From assembly GCA_039621445.1 (NCBI GenBank), contig CP154955.1, forward strand, positions 54,813,341-54,877,340: a DNA stretch of 64,000 nt. Direction: 5' to 3'. The first letter of the stretch is position 1. Each line of letters opens with the position of its first letter. The stretch is from Euglena gracilis. Taxonomy: Eukaryota; Euglenida; Euglenophyceae; Euglenales. The translations under genes were made by a program, and so were the position numbers. Under the pieces are notes generated by a model that ran no database searches, was not told the DNA's origin, and was given only the letters and a program-made list of their open reading frames with translations. Positions 10,940 to 21,714 of this stretch are shown in pieces.

Positions 10940-11531
10940 CAGGGGTTTTTTTTAAGCCTTGGACCCCTGGGGGGGAGGGGGGGAGGGTGGGTCCGGCCGA
11001 ACCCCCCCCCCCGTTGGGGGGGTCCCCCAGAGGGGGGGGTGGGATATACGTTTCGACACCAAATTTTTTTGAAGAAGGTGTTATTTTTAGCATTTTCGCG
11101 ATTTTTGGCCTTTTCGGGAAAAAGTGGGTTGGGTCCCTCGGGCCCCCCCCCCCCCGGGGGGGCGGCCCCCGCCCCAGGGGGTGGGTGGGGGGGACCAGGC
11201 TTGTGCTTAGTCGGGTGCCTACCCCACGGGGGGGGGGGGGGGGGCTAGGGGCAGGCACCCCATAGCACCCGATCCGACCCCCCCCGGGGGGGTAGGGTTT
11301 TGGGGGGTGCCTGCCCCTAGCAGGCACCCCCCTCCGACCCCGGCGCCAAAGGCGCCGGGGGCCCGGAAACGGCCATGTTCAATGAAAATTTTCTGGGTCC
11401 GGCCCGGACCCCTATCCCCCCCCCGGGGGGTGTGCCTGCTAGGGGCAGGCACCCTATAGCACCCACCCCCCCCCGGTTGGTAAGCACAAGCATGGGGGGG
11501 ACCCTCCCCCGGTCTTTTAAAAAATACCCTG
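10940..11531. mobile_element. hAT-type MITE, family A, interrupted by another MITE
   Basis: The left end is CAGGGGTTTTTTTTAAG and the right end is TTAAAAAATACCCTG. The flanking 8-mers are TTCCGTAC (10932-10939) and TTCTGTAC (11532-11539), a 7/8 match. Removing the nested family B element and one copy of its duplication leaves 285 bp, close to the 291 bp of the intact copy at 19097-19387. Confidence 0.8.
11196..11494. mobile_element. hAT-type MITE, family B, nested (299 bp)
   Basis: It begins CAGGCTTGTGCTTA and ends with the complement of CATGCTTGTGCTTA. An exact 8-bp duplication GGGGGGAC lies at 11188-11195 and 11495-11502. It sits inside the family A element. The core holds a GGCGCC-AAA-GGCGCC hairpin. 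A second full copy is at 20347-20642. Confidence 0.85.
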
Positions 11532-11609
11532 TTCTGTACGATACAGTTTGTCTGGGACATCTCTGGTGGGCCCTGTCCTGTCCTGTCCCTGCCCCGACGT
11601 GCGTGGCAG

Positions 11610-11707
11610 CCGCCGCCGAGGCCCCGCCGCTCCTCCTGCCCGGCGCCGAGTTCGAGTGTCTGCGGCGGGCGGAGGCCCGCATCCTGGCGCTGGACGTGGC
11701 CCGCCGG
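11610..11707 (+). CDS. Candidate exon
   Basis: A pyrimidine-rich acceptor (CTGTCCTGTCCTGTCCCTGC ... GGCAG) leads into a very GC3-rich frame, AEAPPLLLPGAEFECLRRAE then ARILALDVARR. The donor is the first GT of a short (GT)n run. It resembles a helical Ala/Arg-rich segment, with no family recognised. The nested MITEs at 10940-11531 would lie in the intron upstream. Confidence 0.45.
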
Positions 11708-11791
11708 GTGTGTGTGTGTGGGCTGTCGACTTCCAGAATCACCCACAGATGTGCTCATTCATATGCACACACAGGCGGGCGAACGCGCGTT

Positions 11792-11798
11792 CACACAC

Positions 11799-11846
<48 letters not shown>
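11792..11846. repeat. (CA)n microsatellite
   Basis: About 27 CA units with one CG, ending CACAG|GTTC. Confidence 0.95.
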
Positions 11847-11848
<2 letters not shown>

Positions 11849-12355
11849 TCTAAAAGGTTCTGTGGCAATTGTAAATATTATTTAAGTTTTTGCAGACCCC
11901 TGGGGGCATGTAACAGCTGGCCCCAGTTTCGCCCTAGCTCGCAACAGCCCGAAGGGAGCTAACCCAGCCCCTTTTTTCCAGGGTCCAGCCAAAAAAAATA
12001 CCTCTGCAAAGCACCAAAAAAATGGGGGCAAATTTTTTTTCATGGTTTTCAGCGGGTTTTATTTGTTGTCCCGTTCATTTTTTTTTAGTTTTTTTTTGAA
12101 ATAGGTTTTGGAAGGCCATTTTTTTGGCAATTTTTCGCTTTCTGTCCAGCCGGCGGAGCTCAGCTACAGCCGAGTCCAGCCCCCCCCCCCCTGGAGGGGA
12201 TGCGAAGTTTTAGCCCCAGCCCAGTGACACCCTTCTAAAGGAATGTTCGATGAGTCTGTTGCGGCAAGTCTCACCGCTGGCGTGGGGAGGTGAGCCGCGT
12301 GACGGACATTATTAGCGATCAGTCCCCCCCCCCCAACAACAATTGCCCTCCCCAG

Positions 12356-12478
12356 GTGTACCCCGTCTCCCTCTCCCTGCCGGCGGCGTGGCTGGCAAGT
12401 GGCGGCGATCTGGCGTCGTGGCACCCGCCAAATGCGTCGGTCGATCCCCAAGCCCTCGGCGTCAATGGAGAGGCCGGG
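12356..12478 (+). CDS. Candidate exon
   Basis: The acceptor AATTGCCCTCCCCAG is followed by a GC3-rich frame, VYPVSLSLPAAWLASGGDLA then SWHPPNASVDPQALGVNGEA. It runs into a poly-G tract at about 12478, so the 3' end is unclear. Unrecognised. Possibly part of the same long gene as the exons at 11610 and 15143. Confidence 0.42.
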
Positions 12479-12954
12479 GGGGGGGGGGTATGGTGGATTC
12501 TCTCCATAGTTTGGTCGCAGTGGCTATGTATGGCTGCACATGTACATTCATTTGTACATTCATGTGCTCTGCATTCCTGTGTGGATGAAAATGAATTCTT
12601 GTTTGCAATATTTGCATGCACATACAAATACACATACGATCATTCAATGTGCTTCACCCCTCCTTCAAAGGACGGGTGCACTTACAACAGATCAACACCT
12701 CCTGGGGGGTGCACTTTTTTTTGGACCCAACCTGCTTAACTTTGGATATTAAAACCAAGTGAATATCAAATATTGGGCCTGCATTTGCATCGTCCCCGCA
12801 TTTCTATAAGGGGTTATGCATCCACATATGTGTACACATAAATGCACAACGCACATACTCATATATGCACTGACACAAATATAGTTTCAAAAATGTTCAA
12901 ATAGCATTTCATGCACAGGCATGCCATGAGCATGCATACAAATGTGTGTAAACA

Positions 12955-13190
12955 TCCCTCCCACCTATAACCTCCCCATCTTATAACCACCCCCCATCTT
13001 ATAACCCCCCCCTCCTGGGACTAACCACCAAACCGAGACCTATAACCCCCCCCCCCCCTCAATATAGGGCAAACAAAGGCGAAACAAAGGGGGATCTATA
13101 ACCCACCCCCTACTTATAACCCTCGGGGGGGGGGGGGACGACCATCGAACCGGATCTTATAACCCCCGGGGGGGTATTGGTGGGAGTGGG
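12955..13190. repeat. TATAACCCCC repeat family, copy D1
   Basis: It holds repeated CTTATAACCCCCC and ATCTTATAACC units with ACCAAACCGAG and ATCGAACCGGATC motifs, and a CTTATAACCCCCGGGGG junction near 13156. Related copies are at 21715-21815 and 22000-22080. The class is unknown; it looks like a miniature inverted-repeat family with C/G-run edges. The interval 12480-12955 otherwise holds CATG/CACA-rich sequence and no gene. Confidence 0.5.
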
Positions 13191-13483
13191 TATAGGTGGG
13201 GGATTATGTATGCTATGTAGAAATGTGCAAATGGGCCTCACAGATACAGACACAAGTACGTCTGAACATGTACGTGTAGATTGAACTGGCGCAAGCCTCG
13301 TCATTCTACCGCTGAAGTCGATGCTGGCTTGGGTTCACTGGCGCTGTTGCACTCCTACGCCACAGGTGCGGTGTAATCCCCCCAGGAGAGTTTGACCACC
13401 TCGGGGCACATCCCACATCCAAACACGATCCCAGGTTTCAAACAAAAAAGTCATCCGATCTCCTTCCCAACCAGCAAAAGACT

Positions 13484-13709
13484 ATGGACGGTAATAAGTT
13501 ACTGAGCCCTTTCAGCAACACAGGAATGGTGAAACCTCTGGTTTTTGTGGAATGGCAGATGACAGGGAATAAAAGCATGGCAAGAACAAATAAAAACGTT
13601 TCCAGCGCGAAACACCGACTGGATTTGTTTTCAGTTCAGTCAGCAAAGAATCCAAAAGTGTCAGACCCCTCCGAAACTGAGACCCCTCCGCCAAGCAATC
13701 AACCGGAAA
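13484..13709 (+). CDS. Candidate first or internal exon
   Basis: An ATG at 13484 opens a frame of about 75 codons (MDGNKLLSPFSNTGMVKPLV ... SVQSAKNPKVSDPSETETPP) that ends at a consensus donor, GAAA|GTAAGT. Codon use is AT-moderate like 7261-7653, and the Lys/Ser/Pro-rich character is similar. It could be the start of a second gene or a paralogue fragment. No domain recognised. Confidence 0.4.
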
Positions 13710-13914
13710 GTAAGTCTCGGTCTTTATTCTTTTTGGGTTTAAGGTTTGCTGGGGACACTCCTTCTGGTCGAGCCGCCCATTTTAGCCACAGAACAGCATA
13801 ATTTTTCCGTGGTGAACATTGGTAAGAAAACCGCCTTTTGTGGACATCTGTAAAAAGCGTACGCCATGCAAGGGATATCAGATTCCTTCAAATCAAATTC
13901 ATTGCATTTCTGGG

Positions 13915-14115
13915 TTGTAAACCCCCCCCCGAAAAGAAGTCCCCCGAGGTTTCAATTCGGATCGACCAAACTTCTTTTCGGGAAAACCAAGGGAGGGGAT
14001 TTCTATTTGGGGCACTTTTTTCTCCTTCACTTGTACACTGTGAGGGGCCGGGGGCTTCTATTCAAACCAATGGTTGAAAAATGATGGGCTCCTATTCGGG
14101 GGAACGCTATTCGGG
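13915..14115. repeat. TCTATTC/GAAAAG repeat family, copy D4
   Basis: It contains GAAAAGAAGTCCCCCGAGG, GATCGACCAAACTTCTTTTC and CTATTCGGGGG motifs. It is related to the segment at 16180-16290, which has the same CTATTCGGGG and GTCGAAAACCAAGG blocks. From 14116 to 15142 I see further poly-C/G repeat sequence (with a GACGC-AAA-GCGCC hairpin at 14433) and no gene. Confidence 0.4.
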
Positions 14116-14996
14116 TGAATGGCTTTGGGGGTTTAGCAGGTGTGGATGAACTTGCTGTTCCTCGTTCGTCTGGGATGGGACAGGACGAGAAAGGAAGGAA
14201 GTTATTGGCGAAGGCATCAACGTTGCAGAATTCAATTTTATTTGAAGTTTCGCTCCTTGGAGGGGGCAGTTTTGTTTTGGTTGCCGAACCACGATTTTGC
14301 TTAAGCTTTTCTTAAGCTGGAGGGGACCCTGCCCCCCGGAGGTGGGGGTCCAGCCAGCCAGCTCCTTTTTCTCAGCCAGTCGGGCAGTGGACCCCCCCCC
14401 CCCGGGTCCGCTGGGCCCGAAAAAATTTTCGACGCAAAGCGCCGAAAATTCTGGAAGGGGGGGGGGGTCAAAATGGCCAAAAATGCCAGTTTTGGGTGGT
14501 TTTGGGTTTTTTCACCTCCAAATTTTGCCTAAAAAGTGCCAACCCAGCTTGATTTGGATTTTATCGGGTGTTTGGGGGGTACCCGCCGGGTCCAGCTACC
14601 AGCCAGCTGGACTCCCCCCCACTCCCTCACTCCCTGGGGGGGGGGGGGGGCAGCCAGCACCTTTTTCCAGCGAGCCCGCGGGACCCCCCGGGGGTTCTTA
14701 AGAGAACCCCAGGGGTTTGATTTGGAGGTGGTTGCATTTGTGATTATTCTAAAGGTCCAGGAGGAGGGTATTTTCTCCTCTGTGCCAAAGCGCTTCAAAC
14801 TGCTGCATTTGTTTGCGTATCGATGACCAATGAAGCTCACATTTTATATGGTTCTTCGAGGGGCCTTGGGCGACCCCCCCCCAAAGGGGCCTTGAGATTC
14901 CGTCCAATAAATAATGTTTTAAATAATATGTACATAAATATTATGAAAATATATTCATATAATTTATTGTAGGAATCCAGTCCAACCACCATGATA

Positions 14997-15022
14997 GGGG
15001 GGGGGGGGGGGGGGGGGGGGGG
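14997..15022. repeat. Homopolymer run of 26 G
   Basis: The longest pure homopolymer I counted in the window. It is followed by T and GGGG. The length is likely to be imprecise in any assembly. Confidence 0.9.
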
Positions 15023-15142
15023 TGGGGTAATGGTCATGGTCACCTGCATCCCTGCCATGCAGTGTGTAATTATGTGTATTATTTTTCCATACGCTATGAA
15101 TTAAAATCAAGCTAACAAAAATCTGCCCCACTGACCCAGCAG

Positions 15143-15322
15143 GGCAAGGGTTCCGCTGCCGTGGCGTGCTCCGTGTGGATGGGCGGTGCGCAGATCCCGC
15201 CCCCGGCCCTCAGGGACGCTCCCACGGTGGCCGGCCTCCCTGCCCGCCCTCCCTCCCCTCGCCCAAAGCCGGCAGCCTCCTTTTTGACCCCTCGGTACCT
15301 TGGAGCGATGTGCTTGGCCATG
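15143..15322 (+). CDS. Candidate exon
   Basis: The acceptor CCACTGACCCAGCAG is followed by GKGSAAVACSVWMGGAQIPP and then an Ala/Pro-rich region to SFLTPRYLGAMCLAM. A GT lies at 15323. GC3 is high over the first two thirds. Unrecognised. The minus-strand frame is also open, so this is only moderately supported. Confidence 0.38.
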
Positions 15323-15344
15323 GTTGTTTGAAAGTGCAATTTCA

Positions 15345-15712
15345 TTCTAACCCCCCCCAAAATAAGACCCCCCCAAAAAATAAGACCCCCCCCTTGACGG
15401 CGCGAAGCCACGGGGACGGTGAAGATCTTCCCTGAAAAATTACCAAAAACCCAATTTCATACACAAAAATGATGAAATTTCAAAAATTTTCAGATTTTTG
15501 AAGTGCAAAAAAAAACATGGCAAATGCCAAATTACACCAATTTACACATGGCGCGAAGCGCCGAAGGAAAAATTTTAGTGCTCTTGGGAACCTGAAAATT
15601 GGTGCTTTTTTGGGCCCGGCTCGGTCAAGAAAAAATCCAAAAATAAGACCCCCCCCCCTGGAGGCTTCCAGCAACGGACCCAAAAATAAGACCCGGGTCT
15701 TATTTTGGGGGT
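15345..15712. repeat. AATAAGACCCCCC repeat with a 24-bp perfect palindrome
   Basis: Four AAAATAAGACCCCCC blocks occur at 15356-15395 and 15643-15700. The last forms a perfect palindrome centred on CCCGGG (15683-15706, arms AAAATAAGACCC). A GGCGC-GAA-GCGCC hairpin lies at 15551-15564. It looks like a miniature element or a head-to-head pair. Confidence 0.5.
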
Positions 15713-15847
15713 TTACCGAGAATCTCCTGCGTGTTCCATTTACAGTCTGGTTCGGGCATTTGCAGTGAAGTGCGGCCTGGTCAGAAATGCCGGGGAAAAA
15801 AATTGAAGGGGAAATGATTTGAAATCTTCAATTCCAGAAATATTAAT

Positions 15848-15879
15848 CTGAAATGTTGAAATGGATTTCAACATTTCAG
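15848..15879. other. Perfect short hairpin, 15-bp stem
   Basis: CTGAAATGTTGAAAT, then GG, then its exact reverse complement. It is not part of any repeat family I recognised and lies in AT-rich sequence. Confidence 0.8.
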
Positions 15880-16179
15880 GTGAAATGGTGCTAATTTTTT
15901 TAATTTGTAATGAAGTTCTGCATAAAGGCAACTCAAGCTTTCAAAAAAATGATCAAATTGTCTTTTTCATTTTGTTTCATCACAAAATAAACCCCGAAAA
16001 TACCATATTTCATGACCCCCTTCTTTTTGACCATGAATTTTGAAAGTGGTGCCCAAAAAGGGCGTTGAAAAGGCACCGGAGAGAATAGGCACCGGAGAGA
16101 ATGACAAGAAAAAAAATGATTTTATTTCCTTTCATTTTTGTCATAATTAAACCTTGAATAAAAAAAGATTGGGCGAATT

Positions 16180-16290
16180 AAACCCCCCCCCTGAATAGAA
16201 GCCCCCGGGGGCTACTATTCGGAACGTTGGTCGAAAACCAAGGGGGGGGGCTTCGATTCGGGGGGGGGGGGGGACTATTCGGGGGGTTAT
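16180..16290. repeat. GAATAG/CTATTC palindromic repeat, copy D5
   Basis: GAATAGAAGCCCCC and GGGGGCTACTATTC meet at a CCCGGG centre (16193-16220), followed by GGTCGAAAACCAAGG and CTATTCGGGGG blocks. Related to 13915-14115. Confidence 0.5.
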
Positions 16291-16839
16291 GTGTGTGTGA
16301 TCAGAACTCCGAAAGTGAAGCAATGGCAGCACCGCAGTGCACTGGCAGTGGAGCGCAGTGCACTGGCACCAGAAATGCCGCGTGTCAGGGCGGAGAACAC
16401 CGAGGCAGGCAGAAGCAGTGGCAGTGGAGTGCAAGCGCAGCGCAGTGCAATGGGGAGCAGGCTTGCGGCCTCCGTGGCGTGAAGTGAGGCAAATGCAACA
16501 CGACAAGACGCCCCCCCCCCCAAAAAAAAACAGATGGCGGGGCCACTGCCGTCCAGTGAGGCAAGCCCCATGTCCCACAAACGCTGTTCCCACGCGGTCC
16601 TCTGGAAAGACACTGCCTTTTGAATATTTTTTTTTATAGAGAGTGGGGGTTGTGCCCTTTTTCGGGCATTTTTCCGCCATCTTTTTCTGGGGTCTGCATC
16701 GATTTTAGAGGGTTTTTGAGAATCACACCATTTTGTGATCGACGTCCTGGGTGGGGTCCAGGAATTTGTACCCCCCCCGTCCCCGCCGATGCTATGGACA
16801 GGCGGCGGGTGGGGCATTTTCGACCCCCTGGGGGGTTAG

Positions 16840-17125
16840 GTTTAGGGGGTGCTATAGCACACCCCCCAGCGCCGAAGGTGCCGGGGCCCGAAAAACAAAA
16901 ATATAAAAAAAAGACAAAAAAAAAAAAAAAAAGAAAAAAAAAAAAAAAAAAACAAGAAATGAAAACAATAAAAAAACAAAAAAAACACTGGCCATTTTTC
17001 AAGAAAAAATTCACCGGGGTCGGCGTCCAAACCCGACCCCCCCCCCTGGGTGCCTGCTATGGGCAGGCATTCCATAGCACAAGGCACCCCTCCCCCCCCC
17101 CGAGGTTGGTGGGTGGCTGGTGGGG
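16840..17125. mobile_element. Diverged relative of MITE family B
   Basis: It shares the internal order of family B: a GTGCTATAGCAC block, an AGCGCC-GAA-GGTGCC hairpin, a CCATTTTTCAAG/AAAATTCACC block and TGCCTGCTATGGGCAGGCA, ending CGAGGTTGGT. A poly-A stretch (16906-16953) interrupts it. I could not fix termini or a target duplication. Confidence 0.4.
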
Positions 17126-17176
17126 TCACCAGAACTGTGGGGTAATTCGGTAAGCGCCCTGCCCACCCCCCCCCAG

Positions 17177-17335
17177 CCTGCCGAGCGTTGCCGCCGCGCT
17201 CTTCCACCACCCGAAGGAGTGCTTCGCGGCGTTCCGCCGGCTAGCCAACGCCTCCGCACCGCGGCCCGGGCAGGCCCTGCTGCACGCCACCCGCAGGTTC
17301 GCGCAGCGACACTTGACCCCCAGGCGGCGGCACCC
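17177..17335 (+). CDS. Candidate exon
   Basis: A strong C-rich acceptor (CCACCCCCCCCCAG) precedes a very GC3-rich frame, LPSVAAALFHHPKECFAAFR then RLANASAPRPGQALLHATRR and FAQRHLTPRRRHP. An internal CGCAG|GTTCGC could be the donor (17296). It is one of the best-looking exons of the + strand series, with an alpha-helical, basic character. No family recognised. Confidence 0.48.
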
Positions 17336-17419
17336 GGTTCAATGTCTATGTGCGTGTGCTGTGATGTGGTGATAGTTGTTATTCATCTGTTGTGTTGTGC
17401 CGTGTCTGTCTGCCTGTGA

Positions 17420-17492
17420 GTGTATGTGTGTTGTGTTGTGTTGTGTTGTGTTGTGGTGTGGTGTGGTGTGTTGCATTGTGTTGTATTGTGTT
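17420..17492. repeat. (TGTTG)n / (TGTGG)n pentanucleotide repeat
   Basis: About 14 units of GTGTT and GTGGT, degenerate towards the right. Confidence 0.9.
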
Positions 17493-17849
17493 CCAACTGC
17501 CACCATAGTCTAAATGGGTCTGGGTGGAAAATTTTTGCATGGCGATGTTCGTGTTTGCAATTTCGCTTAGTTTCTTTTTTGTTGAACATTGTGAATCATT
17601 GCAGAAAAGATGCATTGAGTGTGTTGAACTGTTCCATTTACTGAATAGAATTTCCATCTCCGAAGCTGGAGCAGGATAATAAACATTGTCCCCCCCCCCC
17701 GCTCCTCCCAGCGGGGAGTTGGAAACTTCACGAGTTTCCGGACTGGCATTTCCTTCATTTTCACATTTCACAATTGGGGGGGGGCTTGTGGCCACCCTTC
17801 TCCCATACAGCGGTCTGTCTGTGGCGGTGGAACCGACGGGGATGGGGTC

Positions 17850-17960
17850 TCACGCCGCTGCCTGTCCCTCCGTGCGTTGCGATGGCCCGCTTCATGCTGC
17901 GGACGGCTGGGCTCGACCCCTGCGATGACGTCCCGACACGGGTGCCCGGAACCACTTGCC
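17850..17960 (+). CDS. Candidate exon (weak)
   Basis: A GC3-rich frame encodes LPVPPCVAMARFMLRTAGLD followed by PCDDVPTRVPGT. Splice sites are not obvious and another frame is open, so this is composition support only. Confidence 0.28.
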
Positions 17961-18274
17961 CCCCCCCTCATTGGCCTTGATGGACGGTTAGACCGGCTTC
18001 AATGATGTCTGGAAGTTGCCTCAAAGTTTACCTTGGTTTCTGCTCCTTTCTCGCGCCATGCCTTCGTTTTGTGTGCCGATTTTTTCCGCGCTTCGTCCCA
18101 CATTTTTTTTTGCTTCTTCTCTTTTCTTTCCTGCGTTTCGCCGGTATGTCCATTCTGGTATGCATCTGTCACAGCAAACCCACGAGCTCCATATTGCTCA
18201 CAGCAACGTCCTGGAAATAATAAGAGGGTCAACAGAGTGGACCGCAGCTTGTCCAAATTAGGCCTGCGGAAATC

Positions 18275-18532
18275 TTAGCAGACCCCCGGGGGGGGGGGCT
18301 GCTAGAAGGGCCAGCTGGTGGAATTTTTTTCCCAGTGACCGTCGCGAAGCGCCAAGTGTTTTTTTGGCCCCCTAAAACTGAACAAAAATGGCTTTTTTGG
18401 GCAATTTTTGGGATTTTTTGGAATAAGATCAGAAAAAAAGGCACATTTCCCCCTCGGCGCACAGCGCCGGAAGAAAAAAAATTCCGGTCGCCCCCCCCCC
18501 CCCTAGATAAACCTCCCGGGGGGTCTAGCTAG
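18275..18532. mobile_element. Possible MITE with TAGC-AGACCCCCGGG ends
   Basis: The left end TTAGCAGACCCCCGGGGG is mirrored at the right by CCCGGGGGGTCTAGCTA. The interior holds GGCGC/GCGCC hairpins at 18343 and 18456. No target duplication found. Confidence 0.38.
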
Positions 18533-18586
18533 TACATTAAATCCAGTCCAGCAAAATGGCTAGCCAGTAGTCCCCCTCCGGGTCAG

Positions 18587-18719
18587 ACAATTGCTTAAGC
18601 ACTGTCCCCCCCCCCCCGGGGGGGGGGTGGGTGACTGGTTTTTCAGAGTGACTGACTGGTTTTTAAAAAAGTGGAGTGACCCCCCCTCCCCCCCCCCGGG
18701 GGTCGGTAAGCAATTGTAT
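18587..18719. mobile_element. Short inverted-repeat element next to a paralogous exon
   Basis: ACAATTGCTTAAGCACTGTC at the left is mirrored by GGTCGGTAAGCAATTGT at the right. The GTGACTGGTT...GTCGGTAA...ATTGTATG part is also found at 2695-2765, upstream of the other copy of the same exon. Confidence 0.45.
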
Positions 18720-18734
18720 GCTCCGGGTCCTTAA

Positions 18735-18930
18735 GCAATGCCATGGTTGGGGCCTGTCTGGCCCCCGGCCCCTGGTCCTCTTCCTCGACGACCTCCTCCC
18801 CACGCAGCCGGACCCCCTGTCGCTGGCCACGCTGATCGGGCTGCGGGAGCTGCTGGGGCCCAGGCTGCACGTGTGGCGGGAGCCCCGGTACCTGTACCAG
18901 GGACAGCCCGGTGCGCACGAATGCCTGCGG
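18735..18930 (+). CDS. Intronless paralogue of the module at 2975-3776
   Basis: One uninterrupted frame reads PRPLVLFLDDLLPTQPDPLS, ATLIGLRELLGPRLHVWREP and RYLYQGQPGAHECLR. It matches the joined 2975-3082 and 3695-3776 peptides (LFLD-LP, TLIGL, LGP-LHVWREP) across the place where the first copy has its 612-base intron. GC3 is very high. The family is not recognised. It may be a tandem gene copy or a repeated domain within one long gene. Confidence 0.55.
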
Positions 18931-19096
18931 ATGTTTGTGCGTGGGTCCTTGTCGTTGCGGATGTGTTTGTATGCACGTTGGTGGCACACGTCCATTCAGG
19001 ACGCTGCACGAAGGAGACCATTTTTGAGGTCATTGTGGACGCCAAAATTTTGTGTTTTAGTTTGCCCCAGTCCTTGAAACTGATTTGCTCTTTAAC

Positions 19097-19387
19097 CAGG
19101 GGTTTTTTTAGTCGTGGACCCCGGGGGGGGGAGGGGGGGGTAGGGTGGGTGGGTCCGGCTGAGCCCCCCCCCCCGGAGGGGGTCCCCCCGGAGGGGGGGG
19201 TGGGATATACTTTTCAGCGCCGCAGGCGCCGAAAAATTTCTTTTTTTAGCACTTTTCGCTATTTTTCGGCCATTTTTTGTGGGTCCCCCGGGACCCCCCC
19301 CCCCCGGGGGGCCCCCCCAGGGGGTGGGTGGGTGGGTGGGGGTCCTCCCCCCCCCCCCCCCCCCCCCCGGTCTTAAAAAAACCCCTG
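19097..19387. mobile_element. hAT-type MITE, family A, intact (291 bp)
   Basis: A perfect terminal inverted repeat CAGGGGTTTTTTTA is present, with an exact 8-bp target duplication TCTTTAAC (19089-19096 and 19388-19395). The core has a GCGCC-GCA-GGCGC hairpin and long C/G runs. CAGGG termini and 8-bp duplications define hAT elements. There is no coding capacity. Confidence 0.9.
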
Positions 19388-19395
19388 TCTTTAAC

Positions 19396-20346
19396 ACTCG
19401 TTTGCATTTTTTGAGAAAGTTTGCATCTGCTGGCATTTCAGATTTCGGGCCAATTTGCCCCCTGTGATTCACAATAGCACGAATTGTCTCAGGCAATCGA
19501 AAATGCCATTTGTTGTGAAAGAGCAACTGGAAAGAATTTTGTAGATAAATCAATCAAACAAATCAATGCAAAAAAAAGGTTCGAAAAGTTGAGAACATCC
19601 ATGTGTGCATTTCTTTTTGTGGTTTACAGTTGTGCTGGCACTGAATTTTTATTTGGGTCACCTGGACATGATGAGTTATGTGCTTTAAAGAACGTTGTGA
19701 ACCACAAAATGTACGTTTGGATTTTTTGTGTTGCCTTTGACCTTTGACTTTTGTGCAATGCATTTTGACCTTGTTGCACACGCAGAAGGGCTTGGTGCAT
19801 TTGCATTGTGTGTGCGTGTTTTAAAGTGAAAGAAAAAGGGATCTAAAAAAACAGGTTTATTCATTTGAATTTTTATTATTTTGCAACTCTTAAAGAGTGT
19901 CGATGGCAGCCAGCGCCCAGGGGGGGTGGTGTGGCAGCTCACCAACCCCTTTCCAAAAGCAAGTTTACGGGAACCCGTCAGCATATTCAGTCGTTGCATT
20001 GGACACATGGGTGGGGGCTGGGTCAAAAGGGCCACCACCCCAACTCCGGGGAAATCCAAGGGGACAGGAGGACACGGTCCACATTCCATTCAATGATGAG
20101 AGGGGCAGTGTTTGTTCACAGGAACCCGTGGACAAGTTCACGTTGACGTTTTCCCGTAAACGTTGTTTCGAAACATTCCCCACCCACAACTTTTGTTCTC
20201 AGGTGCCCCAAAGGTTTCTGGGAAAGGAGTGCCAGGGTGGATGATTCATTTCGGGACACCTGGAACAAAAAACAAGAATGCGCCACCCCCCCCGTCAATT
20301 GGCACTGGAGTGAATTTGGTTAACCCCCTCCCCAGGGGGTTGTGCC
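19396..20346. other. Non-coding stretch between MITEs
   Basis: AT-rich sequence with scattered open frames on both strands but no GC3 signal or splice pattern. I see no gene here. Confidence 0.35.
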
Positions 20347-20642
20347 CAGGCTTGTGCTTAGTCGGGTGCCTACCCCAGGGGGGGGGTTAGGGGCAGGCAC
20401 CCCATAGCACCCGATCCGCCCCCCGGGGGGGGGGGGGGTAGGGTTTTGGGGGGTGCCTGCCCATAGCAGGCACCCCCCTCCGACCCCGGCACCTTTGGCG
20501 CTGGGGCCCTGGAAAAGACCATTTTCAATGAAAATTTTCTGGGTTCCCCCCGCACCGGGGGGGAGGGGTGTGCCTGCTAGGGGCAGGCACCCTATAGCAC
20601 CCACCCCCCTCCCCCCCCCCCCGGTTGGGAAGCACAAGCATG
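20347..20642. mobile_element. hAT-type MITE, family B, second copy (296 bp)
   Basis: It starts CAGGCTTGTGCTTAGTCGGG and ends AAGCACAAGCATG, with an exact 8-bp duplication GTTGTGCC at 20339-20346 and 20643-20650. It is nearly colinear with 11196-11494, including the GGCACC-TTT-GGCGCT hairpin. Confidence 0.88.
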
Positions 20643-21148
20643 GTTGTGCCTGCCGAGCAGGCACTACCCTCTCTTACAGGGGGAGGGGGTCGGCTCGGGG
20701 GGATCCAATGGCAAAGTTGGTGAATTCTTGGCTGAAAGTGGGCAGACTGCATGACTCCTTTCTGGGGCTGCATGCCCTCCCCGCCTTGGGGCGCCTATGC
20801 ATGAATGAGAAAGGGTAGAATTTTGTACACACGAGAGGACAAGGAGGAATCTATGGAGCAACACTGAAACTCAAGCAGTAAGTGTTTCGAACCTTCAGGG
20901 CTTTGTCTTAGCCCCCGTTTTCTCCCACCCGATTCGAATCTGAATGGGTCGAATTGAAAGAATCGATCCCATTAGGGTCGATTTTTCAATTTCGTGCAGA
21001 AATAATTTGTGGGAAATTTGAGTTTTTGGTTTTTGCGTTTTTTTTGCATTTTTTTTGTGTCGTGTTCTTCGAGGGATATCCCCCCCCTTGCGTTCTCCTA
21101 TGGTCCCTGTGTTGCCTGTGGGGCCATCTCATCCTCGTTGTCCCACAG

Positions 21149-21210
21149 TGCAGGCCCCTCCTGGCTGCCCCGACCTGCTCCGCCACGCCCTGAACGCCTC
21201 CCGCCCAGGC
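21149..21210 (+). CDS. Candidate terminal exon
   Basis: The acceptor CCTCGTTGTCCCACAG is followed by the frame QAPPGCPDLLRHALNASRPG and TGA. GC3 is high. It is short, so support is limited. The ALNAS-RPG end is loosely like the LANASAPRPGQ part of the exon at 17177. Confidence 0.3.
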
Positions 21211-21714
21211 TGAACCGAAAGGCACCGCGGCCCCACCCCACCCCACCCAGGGCAGTACGGGCGGCCAAACAGCCAGGGTGGTGGGTGGGGGGGGGTCGAC
21301 ACCCCACCCACCACCTCCTCCCGCATTTCCGGGAGTACCAATTTTCGACCCCAAAAAAAGGCGCCGGGGAGAATTTGTTAAAAAATCTGTGAAAATACTG
21401 TGGTGGGTGGGGTGTCGACCCCCCCCCCACCAGGCCTTCCCATACAGCCCTGACCCCACCCAGAGGGGGGTTGACTATCTGTGGGCAGCACTCCAAGACA
21501 ACCATATTCCCCGGGGGGGGCGACGTGACCAAAAGTTCCTGGGCAAACGACCAAGGCAGGTGCTCTGTCGCTGAAGGCTGAAGGCCTCAAAGCGCATATT
21601 TTGGAGCAAACTTCTGCCCCTGGAATGGCAGGAACAGCCTCCCCTTTAGTTGCACTTGGCTTGTCTGTTTATGGCCGGCGCTAACTTCGCTTCTGGCCCA
21701 GTTTGCAGGCCAGG

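Noticed and set aside
14320-14705. A further MITE bounded by CTTAAG motifs
   Set aside because: The ends do not form a convincing inverted repeat and no target duplication was found.
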